A stretch of 64,000 nt of DNA, from NCBI RefSeq assembly GCF_021130785.1, contig NC_060207.1, positions 7,220,501 through 7,284,500 on the forward strand, in the 5' to 3' direction. A program made the position numbers and the translations under genes. This DNA is from Homalodisca vitripennis. Lineage: Eukaryota; Arthropoda; Insecta; Hemiptera; Cicadellidae. Below are positions 45,263 to 55,757 of the stretch, piece after piece (the stretch's first letter is position 1; each line of letters begins with the position of its first letter). The notes beneath the pieces were generated by a model. The model was not told the origin of the DNA. It worked only from the letters and a program-made list of their open reading frames with translations, and did no database searches.

Positions 45263-47237
45263 ACATATCTGTACCTGGGAGGTAAAGGGCACTATGTCCA
45301 TTTTTTCAAAATCGAGATATCAGCATCAAGTTTTTCTACTTTTTATGTTTCTTTTTGGGGTAGAAAGCACTAAGTCCAATGTTTATTAATAAGGGAGATA
45401 GCCAGTGGAAAAGGGCATTATGTCACTGAATAGTTGAGAGGTAAAAAGCACCAACTAGTTATAGTGCTTTATACATCTTAATAAAATGTAAATCCGTAGA
45501 GGAAAAAGGCACCATTTGGACATAGTGCTGTTTACTTTTAAACTTTTATAAAAAAGACCTGGTATTAAGTACCATGTGTTTTTGACATGGTGCCACTGAG
45601 ATGTTTACTTGAACATAACCTCAAATTCCATGATTTGCATTATGTTAATTTAAAAAAATGTATGAGATATACCTTGAGTTCTGTAAATCGAATAACATCC
45701 CTGAAGAAAATATTGGTAAAAACTGGGTGTATCGTGACGTGTTTAACAAAAGGTTCAATCTTTCCTTCAAACCACCTGAAGTTGACCCATGCGATACATG
45801 CGATTCCTACCAAGCTAAACTTAAAGGTAATTTGAGTCAGTTAGAAAAAGAGGCAATACAAGCCGAGTACAAGAATCACATATATGATCAAAGCGTTACG
45901 ATTTGAAAGCCGCAGACTCAAAAATTGCCAAGGAGGATCCTTCTTATAAAGTTTTGACTGGTGATTTTACAGAAGTGTTTACCGACACCTTTAATTACAA
46001 GTGGGCTGAGCCTCTACAAAAGAAAACTGTGGACTCTTGACTTTACTATACATGATGCCTGTGACTCAACAGTTCACTGCTTGATGTGGGACGAAACAAA
46101 AGGAGCAAGAGGAGGGAATGACATTGCTTCAGCTATCATGAAGTGGGCTGACAATGTGATTTCAGGTTCAGCTGTTCAAGATATCACTTTATGGACTGAC
46201 AACTGTTATGGTCCAACACAAAAACAAATCTATGATAAAAACAATTAATCAAAAGTTTTTGCTCAAAGGTCATACGCATATGGAGGCTGATACTGTTCAC
46301 GCTCTCATAGAGAGAAAAATAAAGAAAGCTAACAGTATGAGCATATTGACACCTTGGGACTGGCAACAAATTGGTGCGGCAAACTTCTTCAAAATACTCT
46401 GTATTTAACATGGAATTAGAGGATTTTAAAAACTTTGAGTCCTTGCTAAAAGGCAAAGATTCTCCGTTTTGTGTCCAGGAAGTATGATATTGACAAAAAC
46501 ACTGTTCTCATGTCACATTTTGTACACATACAAGCCAGACAAGAAAACAAACATGGGTCATCTCTTCTTCAAAACTTCATTTGACGGAGATTTTTCAGAA
46601 ATGAGTTATGTTCGATCCCGTAGAGGACAAGAACTACCGTTCCCCGGAAACTTTTCTATTAGTATCACACCAGAGACTACCAATAAATGTAGCAAAATAC
46701 AATGATCTGATAGCACTACTGCCAATTACTCCCAACTTTCCCAACTGTGTGCCATGACTACTTCAAAAAATCTACCGAGAAGCAACAACACCTCCATGTA
46801 CCCAGAAGAAGACCCCGAAGAAGACTCTGATTAGTTGGCACTATTTTGGAAATACAGTGTTTATTTAATTTTAAGTTGCTATGGTAACCAGTTAAGTACT
46901 ATGAAGGATTAAAAGTGTAAAAAATTCACAGAATTAAAACTCTGTGTCCTTTTCATTTCTAACAACCCGCTACTTTCTCAGAGGTAAAAAGCACCAAGTC
47001 CAACAAGTTTTTTTAATAAAATATTTTAAAATAGGTAAATGAACCGTTTTTTTGTTTTAAAACAGTTAGTTTAAATAGACAATAAGTTAAAATATCAAAC
47101 ATAAAAAAATCAATTTAGTATTGAATATAAATGATAAGATATAACATTTTATATTGAAACATTTTTTTCAAACTGTTTCTCCTGAAAAGTAACAGTTTTG
47201 TGACATAGTGCCCTTTGCCTCCCAGGTACAGATATGT
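45263..47237 (+). mobile_element. TIR DNA transposon with DUF7869-like transposase (~1.98 kb)
   Basis: The left terminus ACATATCTGTACCTGGGAGG at 45263 and its reverse complement ending at 47237 form about 36 bp of inverted repeat with one mismatch (GGTAAAG versus GGCAAAG). Inside the left end, the motif GGTAAA-GGCAC-ATGTCC recurs in variants near 45281, 45360, 45408, 45431 and 45502. It recurs near 46981 at the right end, which suggests subterminal transposase-binding sites. No clear target-site duplication is visible. The only coding content is the broken transposase. Confidence 0.85.
45640..46857 (+). pseudogene. Broken transposase-like gene, DUF7869-type
   Basis: Forward frames in order encode: MYEIYLEFCKSNNI..., a CDTCDSYQAKL cysteine pair block (45658-45906); LTGDFTEVF; then at 46019-46248 WTLDFTIHDACD, MWDETKGARGGNDIAS and the putative catalytic WTDNCYGPTQ; then at 46230-46408 NQKFLLKGHTHMEADTVHAL and IERKIKKAN; then a frame with SHFVHIQARQ; and an acidic PEEDPEEDSD end near 46835. 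The pattern (DE..GARG..EIAS, SDNC.GQ, GHT..E.D..H..IE) matches insect proteins with a DUF7869 RNase-H-like domain. At least four frame shifts or stops make this copy inactive. Confidence 0.75.
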
Positions 47238-48516
47238 GCTATCTATATAATTATACAGATATATATGTATATACCTTCTACCAGTATAATCTATTAGTTC
47301 CAGTTAATATAGTATTAGTTCCTTGTATTTATCTCGTCCTTACACGTGAAGGATACGGTTTCATCGCCACTTCCGGTAGTAGTAGACGCAGGATAAACTC
47401 CCATCTATTGTGTCCTGTTACCGGACGTTGGCCGTAAAGATAACCTCCACCACCCCCCGATCATCGTTTCACCACTAGGTCTTGCCATTAGGAAGTTATA
47501 ACTAATGGAAATATTATTAAATACTGTTGTACTTTAGAATAAAAACATTGCTAAGTTCATAAGTGTGTTTTTTATTACACTGCATCAACATATTACGTGA
47601 ATAATTCTCGTATCAGACACATGTACGTATAACAAATTAATAATACAAATAGGGCTGTAGACCAATATCAACTGTTTGAAATCTAATACAAATTAAGCCT
47701 TATTACTACACTAAGCCCATCATTGCTTTTTTTACCAGATTGAACTTCATTTTCGATTGCTTTTTGTAAAAATCACTAGGGTATCCTTTATTTTCTCTTC
47801 TGAGAAAACAAGAAACAAAATTATCAAGCAAAAACTTTCAAACCTGCAATGTTCGTAAATAATACATCCAAACTCCCTCTCTCCTACTAAGTTGTAATGT
47901 TTAAAATATACTCATCCTTTGTAGCTAGAAATAAATGTATGGCAAAATTGTACGTGCCTCGCCAAGGTTAGTAACTAGGACTGGTCTGTAGAATTTGCTA
48001 GTAACGCGCCAGATCCCGTACGGCCAAAGACAATTCAAACCTAGACGTTAAGACACCATTAATATGGCTGTAATAGCCAGAGGTTCTGAAAAGATTTCAT
48101 TAGGACTACATTTTATTGTCTATCCTAAGATGATGTAAACTTAAGCGGTTCACAAAGTTTAGGTTCGCCAGGGCTTGACATGGTAGCTTCATTCATCTTA
48201 TTCAGTGATGTAACCCGCGGCCAGCAGAACGATTACAGTTATCGACCAATGAGTCATCGAGCAATGAACATTGCACCATTTTGTTGCTTTTTTAAACGTA
48301 TTTATACTTCAAACTACAATAACAAATGGTGGTTAGTTGGTAACTTGATGTCAGCCGTAGTAGGGAATTTTTATAGCGGCTAAGCAACTGTGGCACCCCT
48401 GTCAGCCAAGGTCAGTAAACCCTTGTAGAGTTGGCAGTATACCACTGCAGTGCCCTCGTAGTCAGTATCGCCTGATCTCTCCTAACGAGTGTATAGTTTG
48501 GTTTCGTGAATAATTG
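47238..48516. other. Spacer and probable hAT element leader
   Basis: No gene recognised. From about 48390 (TGTGGCACCCCTGTCAGCC) to 48516 the sequence resembles a transposon leader directly before the hAT frame. A hAT terminus may lie near 48388, but no partner end was found. Confidence 0.35.
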
Positions 48517-49925
48517 CTAAGAGTAATAAGAAACGGGAAATTACCGATGAGTGCCGAGTGTTTCAAGAAAAGTGGACTGATCTATACTGTTTCGTAAATA
48601 TAAAAAATAAACCATTCTGTCTCCGTTATGAGAGACTAAAACTTATGTATCATTATGACACGAACAAACTCGCCTCCAAGATGAACACAATACAAGTTCA
48701 GTTTCGATTGGATAAGGTACGAGATTTAAAGAAAAAATTAGAGAATCAACAATCTCTGTTCGCTTGGCAAAGCGCGGAAAGTGGATTGAGTGTTAAAGTT
48801 TGCTATATCATTTCTGAACAAATTGCTAAAAAATGAACGCCAATTACAGATGGCGAGTTTGTAAAACAATGCATGGAATTGGCACTTAAAATCCTATGCC
48901 CGAAACAAAATTACTTGTTTTCAAAGGTTAGCTTATCTGGGCTTACTGTGGCCAGAAGAATTGAAGAACTATCTCAGGATATTGAAAACACGTGAAAGGC
49001 TTTGTTTCAAAGTTTGTTTTTTATTCAGTGGCTCTTGAAGAGAGCACTATAATGTTAGAGATACAGCTCAGTTAGCCATTTCATCAGAGGAATCGACCAG
49101 AAGTTTTCTATTACTGAGGAAATGGCCGCTCTATTTGCAATGAAAGGAACTGCTAACGGCAGTGATATTTACAAGGCTTTGTCTTTAACTTTGAATCGAT
49201 TTGGCCTAAAGCTGAACAACCTGCCCGTTATTGTTACTGATGATGCCCCAGCAATAACAGGAATACATGAAGGTGCTTTGGCTCTGATTCGAAAAAATGC
49301 ATGTGAAAATGAACAATTCATGCACCATTGCATTAAGAACATTTGTGTACGAAAAGCGTTTGTTTCAAGGATGTCATGAAATATGTGACTAAAATCTTGA
49401 ATTTCATCAGATCAAAAGGATTGAGCCATAGAGAATTCCAGAACTTCACAGAGGTTCATTGGCTCAGTCGGGGAAAGGTTTTAAAAATGGTTTTTGATCT
49501 GAAAGAAGAAATCTGTGTTCATGGAAAGTAACGGAGAGACAGTTCACCAGTTCAAAGATCCCAGTTGGATGGCTGATATCAGTATCTCACTGATATTTCA
49601 ACGCATCTCAACGAGCTGAATATTCGGCTGCAAGGAAAGAATGCTATGATACATAACCTTTTTGATCAAGTTGAGGCATTTGAGTGAAAACTGTTTGTAG
49701 GAAAGTCATCTACTAAAGGGCGACTTCACACATTTTCCCGCACTCTCACAATGCAAAGTTCAAAACCAAGAAAATTACAGTGAAGCACTATCTGTTCTAA
49801 GCTCTGATTTTAGCAACAGGTTTAAAGATAAAATCTAAATAAAACAATGATGAAACTATTTGGTGGTGCATTTAGTGTTCATGTGCAAGACTATTCATTG
49901 CCACTCAAATTTGGGACAGAGGTTC
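48517..49925 (+). pseudogene. Decayed hAT-family transposase, GTF2IRD2-like
   Basis: The forward strand reads through many shifts and stops: KRKITDECRVFQEKWTDLY (from about 48530), CFVNIKNKPFCL, NTIQVQFRLDKVRDLKKKLE, SAESGLSVKV.YIISEQIAKK (to 48836), then FVKQCMELALKILCPKQN, SKVSLSGLTVARRIEELSQD, SFLLLRKW/ITEEMAALFAMKGTANGSD, VTDDAPAITGIHEGALALIR (the T.D.AP...G..EGA.ALI region of hAT proteins, about 49230-49295), LNFIRSKGLSHREFQNF and VHWLSRGKVLKMVFDLKEE. These blocks match the GTF2I-repeat-domain-2-like hAT proteins common in insects. The BED zinc-finger region is damaged. The C-terminal dimerisation region is lost or replaced by the 37-bp repeat. Confidence 0.85.
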
Positions 49926-50006
49926 AACCGAGAGCTGCCTGGAGTCCAGTCCAGGTGTCACACAAGAGGTAAACACACTGACACGTCACACCAGCACAGG
50001 CGACAG

Positions 50007-50212
50007 TGGGATACTGGGATACTACTCGCCTCAGGCAAGACAGTCGGATACTGGGATACTACTCGCCTCAGGCAAGACAGTGGGATACTGGGATACTACT
50101 CGCCTCAGGCAAGACAGTCGGATACTGGGATACAGTCGGATACTGGGATACTACTCGCCTCAGGCAAGACAGTGGGATACTGGGATACTACTCGCCTCAG
50201 ACAAGACAGCCA
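50007..50212. repeat. 37-bp minisatellite, ~6 units
   Basis: TGGGATACTGGGATACTACT or TCGGATACTGGG starts at 50007, 50044, 50081, 50118/50134 and 50171. The unit ends with CGCCTCAGGCAAGACAG. One unit is shortened to 16 bp. Two overlapping forward frames stay open across it and are incidental. Confidence 0.92.
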
Positions 50213-51795
50213 CAAGGGAAGGAGGACTCTTTCTCGATTAGAGTGAGATGGTGTGTCCGAGTGAAGAAGTGGCTGTGGTATCTGAGGATGGTGGTGTGTT
50301 TATTCCATTACCATCCCTGGTACCCTATTTGTACCGAGGTTGTATTTCCAAAGGGGGAACAGTGACAAGATTGGACTAATCAATATAATTCACTAGTTGT
50401 GCTAAGTTAAGTTAATCATGGTATTAAATCTGGTAGTCGGAGTTGCGATGTGGTCGCCGTCTATCCATTGCGCATCGTTGTTTTAACAACGTTTACTAGT
50501 GACTCTTGCTATGAGAACGTTATTGAAATACATTACATTAATTAAACACGGACCTTTATAAACTATCTAACTTTGATACTACCATAATGTATTCTAACTT
50601 TATCATTCATTCTGCTTAGTCCCTTACTATAATTTTGTCTTGCTATCATTCAAAGTATCATTTGGTATGATTAGAATCAAACTTTCAAGAATTACTGTCG
50701 CATTATTCGTAAAATTTCTTTATGGTTGTGATAATTTATAATAAATTAAAATCTTAAACACACAACGTTATTGGACCAATGAAGCATTGTATAAAGTAAT
50801 AAAACTCATAATTGTCGTTTTATTATCATACAAATAATAGTAGAAAGTTTATTATAAATTTAAAACTATTAATATGCTTTTTATTACATATTAAAATAAT
50901 TGAATGGTTAATGCGTAATAAATAAAATAAAATAAACTAGTTTCAGATTATTTTATTTGTATCAGTGTAAACATTGCACACATAACTGTACACAACTACA
51001 GACACACATAGTCATGCTGAACAATATATGTTTTGTAGGTATTATATGAAATTGAACAATTTACTTTGTGTATTAAATATAAATTACTCTAGGTCTTTTT
51101 AAAACTTATAAACAAGCTGTTGTTGTCGAGCTGTAGATAGATTTCCAGCAATTAAATAATAATGCTTACATTACAACTCTGTTGTTATGAGTCTACTACT
51201 TTAGACGGATTTCAGCTCAAGCCTACCGTTGCAGGCAAGGAAACAATGAATTCATCCAGTCGTCAAAATAACAGCGAGTTTCTCCGAAAACGTTGCGGGG
51301 ATAACTGTTGCCTGCGGCAACACGTTGTTTATCCTGTTACGTTAAATAAACCCATCACTAATTGAGTGCTAGGTGCACGATCTATGAGTTTTTGCTTTCC
51401 GCCAAGAGCCCATTGTTGCCAGTTCGATGGCGCAGCGGGATCCCATACACTAAGCGCCATCAACCGGACAACCTCTCATTGATTTCAGTTCTAGTGCTTC
51501 AACCAATCCATTCGTCTGATGGTGCGAGTTTTGTTTAGTTTTTCGATGAACTTTTATCCGAACATATTATCCCATATAGTTTGTTTTGTTTTTCTTTTTG
51601 TATTTACATCGTTTTTTAATTGTATTTGTCAGTCCAAAAAGTCGGATACTAGATGTTTGTACAAAAACTGTTCAAGCAGTAGGTTTAGGATGAAAGGATT
51701 GAATATGTTTATATTTGCACCAGAAAACATTGATATATTGGTTCAGAAAACCGGTAGGCATTACATCTACTCGTATATCAAGATATTAGTCATAA
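50213..51795. other. AT-rich stretch without recognised gene
   Basis: Open frames at 51162-51365 and 51519-51800 have no motif. No RNA gene or array seen. Confidence 0.5.
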
Positions 51796-51935
51796 AATAA
51801 TTGCCATTTATACAAATTTAATGAATATAAATCAAATTCGTTTGATAGGATCTTCCGATCATATTTTAGTTTGGTTATTTAAACACATATGTGACAAACA
51901 GCCTCATACAAAATAATTTAATCGTAAAAAGTACG

Positions 51936-52005
51936 GGCTCTGTGGTGTAGTGGTAGCGTACTCACCCGGCAAGTGAGATATCCGGGTTTAAGTTCTAGCA
52001 GAGCA
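51936..52005 (+). tRNA. tRNA-like sequence with T5 terminator
   Basis: A GGCTCTG/CAGAGCA acceptor-like pairing, box A-like TGGTGTAGTGGTAG, anticodon arm CTCAC-CCGGCAA-GTGAG (loop centre GGC by position) and a degenerate box B (GGTTTAAGTTC). TTTTT follows at 52011-52015, six bases after the end. Residue 33 is C rather than U, so it is probably a SINE-like Pol III head, not a decoding tRNA. Confidence 0.6.
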
Positions 52006-52185
52006 AGTGCTTTTTGTAATTCAATGCTTACTGAAGTAAAATAAGACCATTGCCATTTATTCAGATTTAATTAATGTAAAATAAAAGTGACAGGTATTTG
52101 GTCTTCTATCATATGTTAATTTGGTTATTTAAACGCATATGTAACAGAAACGGCCAAACACAAAATAATTGAATGGAAAAGTAAA

Positions 52186-52255
52186 GGCTATGTGGTGTAG
52201 TGGTAGCGCACTCACCCGGCAAGTGATAGATCCGGGTTTGAGTCCCGACAGAGCA
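52186..52255 (+). tRNA. tRNA-like sequence with T6 terminator
   Basis: The same fold as the copy at 51936-52005: box A-like TGGTGTAGTGGTAGCGCA, anticodon loop CCGGCAA and box B GGGTTTGAGTCCCG, which is closer to the canonical sequence than the left copy. TTTTTT follows at 52261-52266. The acceptor stem has one extra mismatch (GGCTATG versus CAGAGCA). Confidence 0.6.
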
Positions 52256-52302
52256 AATGCTTTTTTGTGATTCAATGTAATGTTTATTAAATTATGTATA
52301 TA

Positions 52303-52580
52303 TGTTACACTCAAACACCGAATTCGGACAATGTCCGAAATTTTTACTCACTCCGCGATGTGGACAACGTGAATTACCCACGTCGCGTATTGAGCATTTT
52401 TTCGGACATTGGCCGAAGCGAAATACCCAGAACGCGTTGTGGGTAAGCGAAAGTACTCAAGAGACGAAATAAACACGTTCATCGGAGATTGAGCAAAACC
52501 ATAATACCCATAACCCGACGTGGGTAATCTAATTTGCCACGTCGGGTTGTGGGTATTTGTAATTTGCGCAAACGCCGAAA
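52303..52580 (+). repeat. Left TIR of the Ginger-like element, with nested palindromes
   Basis: Contains TCGGACAATGTCCGA (a 15-bp palindrome), CGCGATGTGG...CCACGTCGCG (inverted pair about 17 nt apart), and CCCATAACCCGACGTGG paired with CCACGTCGGGTTGTGGG across a short loop near 52509-52556. Each palindrome is mirrored in the right TIR with few changes. Confidence 0.88.
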
Positions 52581-52797
52581 AGCCTCCAAACACAACCATA
52601 CCATACCCTACACTAATTCCATTATAACAAGTAAAATAAAATCAAATTTTCCTTGAAATTCCATTTATTTCAATCAAAACAAAAACTAAACAGTAAAATA
52701 CAAGGTATCTTATTATTGAAAATAGAAAAAAAAAGTTATTTTTCACACATGTACCACTTTCAATGTTTATTAAAGTTCTTTTCAGAAAGTATTCACT

Positions 52798-54865
52798 TTA
52801 TTGTTTAGCACAAGAAGTGCTACCGTGACATTTAGAATTGCATTTTAAATTTGATTTTACACATTTGCAAGATCTGCCGAACACTTCTTCTTGCATCCAC
52901 ATCTGATGAAACCTTGTTTGGACCGGATGACTTCATTGCTTCTTTACGGACATTGAGCTGTTCATCAGGTACATCGATGTTATTAATAAATTTATTAGGA
53001 GCTACCTGGAACTGGTTTCTGGAAAACTGTTTGTCAAGAACTCCATGCTTTGTACCAAGGGTATAGGAATCATCGTTCTTATTTATTACAACAGCCCATT
53101 ACATTTCTTGGAGCTAGTCGGCCCCGGTCGACATCAGGAATGTTTACCAAAACGTTATCGCCGACTGAGACTGGAGTTAATTTTCTTTCAGTACGCTTTA
53201 ACATTTTGGCTGCCTGACTTTTCAATGCAGTTACACAGTTTTCTCGTATTGTGTCTATGGCAGATTTTCTTGAGCAAAGAGTGCACAAAGGTAAGCCTAG
53301 GTCTTCGTTATTTAAAACTTCATAATGTATGTGCTGACCACATTCAAAACAGCTGTTTGCTTTGTCACAATCTATTGCTTTGTCACAATTCTATTGCTTT
53401 GTCACAATCTATTGCTTTGTCACAATCTATATTACAGAGTGTTAAGTTATCGCTGGACATAGTTTCTTTTTCTACGTGTTCATTGTTTTCTACAGTCCTT
53501 GTCAAAATCTCCGAAGCATCTTCATCCACAGCATTTATTTCTTCGTTGTCTTCTTCATTAAAACTTTTTTTCAAGCTTAGAGAACTCTCCTTCTAGTTCT
53601 TCCTCGTAGTTATTATTTTTTTACGACGTCGGCTGTCAAAGGGGAATCTAATAATCCATTTTTCTGTGGTGAACCAAACATTGCCTCATAAGGGGTTCTC
53701 TTGATCCCACTGTGGTAACTGTTGTTCTTAGTATTCTGAATGATCCTGAGACCATTTGCCCATCCTGAGGTGTTGTTATCAGTCATCCAAGCCACAAGAC
53801 TATCTCGAAACGTCTTGATTGGCCCGTTCGACAGACCCTTGACTCTGCGAGTGTCTTGGTTTTCCATGTACTAGTTTTATGGCACTCCATTTACTGGCTA
53901 GGTTCTCGATAACCTGAAAACCGTACCATTACCATTACAAAAATACTAAATTCTAGGGTGGAATCTTTTCACTACAGTAATTTGTTTTTACCACTTACCC
54001 GGTTACAAAATTCCCGTCCATTATCACTGTGAAGTATGTATGGAGCCCCAAATAAGCAAAATATATCCAAAAGGATGTCGGATACTTCATCAGCAGTTTT
54101 TAGTTTTCAAGGGACGTAGAACAACAAACTTGGTGAGATGATCTTGATAATTAAGGATAAACTTGTATTCGCCGTCAGGCTCTGATTGCATATCAATTAG
54201 ATCCACCTAAAAATACAATAAAAATACATAAAATCGACTCAACATAAATGTTATGTCAACTATACCATATACCTCATTATAACAACTTGCCAGTGCGTAA
54301 TACGCTTAGGTATTTGTCAGCAAAGGAGAAACTGTCTTATTTAGAGAAATGCTATGATATCTTACCTGGCAGCCGTGAATTTAATGCTGTCCATAATGAT
54401 GGGTTTTAACAACCAGCCCTTTACTTTTTGACTTTTTCTTAAGTGCGCAAGGTTCGCAAAGATCCAAATATATTTTAATTACCTCCCTGGTAATGTTACA
54501 AAATTTCTTTTTTAGCTCGGCTTCCATAGCTTTTTCTTTTTTATGACCAACTCGTAAGTGAGCTGAATGAATTGTGTCATACATTTGATCAATGCGACAG
54601 AAATATTTTTATATCTGTCATTTCTTCAGTTGTTTTATTCAATCAACATTTCTTTATCGCCAATGTTTATGACATCAAAACCGATTGATTCGGCGATAAT
54701 CTTTAGACATCAAGGACTGACCATTTTTCCTCTTCTGTTTTGCCTCCTTTACTTCGCTGATAATTTCTCTTCATAGCGTGGCTCCTCGATAATAAAATTT
54801 CGACTTGTGAGACCATTCTTCTTGGACATCAGATCTTCCAATTTACTGTGAAATGATTCCTTCAT
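52798..54865 (-). pseudogene. Integrase-type transposase of Ginger-like element, two apparent introns
   Basis: The minus-strand start is the ATG at 54865 (MKESFHSKLEDLMSKK). A zinc-binding region at 54584-54420 has H..H...GHKK and CEPCALKKK (H2C2 type). GT-AG introns are apparent at 54365-54207 (GTAAGA...TTTTTAG) and 53998-53914 (GTAAGTG...TTTTCAG). The catalytic core keeps all three acidic residues: QVDLIDMQSEPDGEYK, then ILHSDNGREF, then SQGSVERA. It is followed by TPYEAMFGSPQK, SVGDNVLVNIPDVDRGRLAP and a Cys-rich tail (CKCVKSNLKCNSKCHGSTSC) ending at 52798. One in-frame stop after GQH, a frame shift near 54749 and indels in the 18-bp repeat suggest a recently inactivated copy. Confidence 0.8.
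53359..53431. repeat. 18-bp microrepeat inside the transposase gene, 4 units
   Basis: GCTTTGTCACAATCTATT recurs at 53359, 53377 (19 bp, one extra T), 53396 and 53414. On the coding strand it encodes a six-residue CDKAID-like repeat. The one-base insertion in the second unit shifts the frame. Confidence 0.9.
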
Positions 54866-55073
54866 TTCAAACAAAATCACAAAACACAACAGCACTTTAA
54901 AATAAGTCAACACACGCCACTTACGCACAGAACAAAGAAAAACTGCTTGTGTATAACGACAGTGCACTAATGTCAATGAAAATAGACAGTAGGCCTATTT
55001 GTTGCTAACAGTGGACGATAGTGGGGGGGGGGGCGCATGTCTCGACCTGCACGTCTGGACTGTGGGAAACGGA

Positions 55074-55357
55074 TTTCGGCGTTTGCGCAAATTACAAATA
55101 CCCACAACCCGACGTGGGCAAATTAGATTTACCCACGTCGGGTTATGGGTATTATGGTTTTGCTCAATCTCCGATGAACGTGTTTATTTCGTCTCTTGAG
55201 TACTTTCGCTTACACCCACAACGCGTTCTGGGTATTTCGCTTCGGCCAATGTCCGAAAAAAATGGCTCAATCCGCGACGTGGGTAATTCACGTTGTCCAC
55301 ATCGCGGAGTGAGTAAAAATTTCGGACATTGTCCGAATTCGGTGTTTGAGTGTAACA
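55074..55357 (-). repeat. Right TIR of the Ginger-like element
   Basis: The reverse complement of 52303-52580 with a few substitutions and small indels (for example AAAAAAATGG versus AAAAAATG and TTACACCC versus TTACCC). Long open frames over this arm and the neighbouring TA tract (55021-55551 and the opposite strand) are not genes. Confidence 0.9.
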
Positions 55358-55388
55358 TATACATATCTTTAGTCTGTGATATGACTAA

Positions 55389-55389
<1 letters not shown>

Positions 55390-55448
<59 letters not shown>

Positions 55449-55457
55449 CATATATAC

Positions 55458-55506
<49 letters not shown>
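55390..55506. repeat. (TA)n-rich microsatellite
   Basis: A TA run with TACA interruptions, about 115 bp, to the right of the Ginger-like element. Confidence 0.95.
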
Positions 55507-55507
<1 letters not shown>

Positions 55508-55757
55508 CAGACATGTCTACTCACAAGAGGATAGGAAAAGACATGCCATGAGTCGTCAAAGTCTTTCGACGGGTTTGATTGTAACCATTATATTATATAG
55601 ACGATACACTGAGTTAAAAGTAAAATCTCATTTCACTTGTATCAATTTAAAAAATTTAAATTTGTAAGATAAATGTTGTTCTTGTATAAAACGAAAGCCA
55701 TCCTGTTTCTACACATAACATAGTTCTGTGGTTGACAGAGTTGAGTCAATGTGAGAA

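Larger units (their letters stand above)
51798..52292 (+). repeat. Two tandem units of the tRNA-like dispersed repeat
   Basis: Two head-to-tail units of about 250 bp begin with ATTGCCATTTAT at 51799 and 52050. Each carries CTTC..ATCATAT.TTA, TTGGTTATTTAAAC.CATATGTAACAG, CAAAATAATT.AAT, then the tRNA-like core and a T5/T6 stretch. The right unit ends in TTCAATGTAATGTTTATTAAATTATG, adjoining the Ginger-like element. Confidence 0.8.
52303..55357 (-). mobile_element. Ginger-like DNA transposon with long TIRs (3,055 bp)
   Basis: Both ends begin TGTTACACTCAAACACCGAA and are flanked by TATA (52299-52302 and 55358-55361). This fits the TGTNR terminus and 4-bp duplication reported for Ginger elements. 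The TIRs are about 280 bp (52303-52580 and 55074-55357). The single gene inside, on the minus strand, encodes an integrase-type transposase related to insect KRAB-A-domain-containing-protein-2-like sequences. A G homopolymer lies at 55022-55033 just inside the right TIR. The element inserted into a TA-rich tract beside a tRNA-like repeat. Confidence 0.85.

Noticed and set aside
50007..50212. Possible CRISPR-like array (37-bp period)
   Set aside because: A contiguous minisatellite with no unique spacers between repeats.
51936..52255. Two functional tRNA-Ala genes
   Set aside because: The anticodon loop has C33 instead of U33, box B of the left copy is degenerate, stems contain mismatches, and the sequence is part of a dispersed repeat.
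55021..55551. 176-codon forward frame and 116-codon reverse frame rich in IYIYIY
   Set aside because: They cover a transposon TIR and a TA microsatellite. The tyrosine-isoleucine run is a translation of (TA)n.
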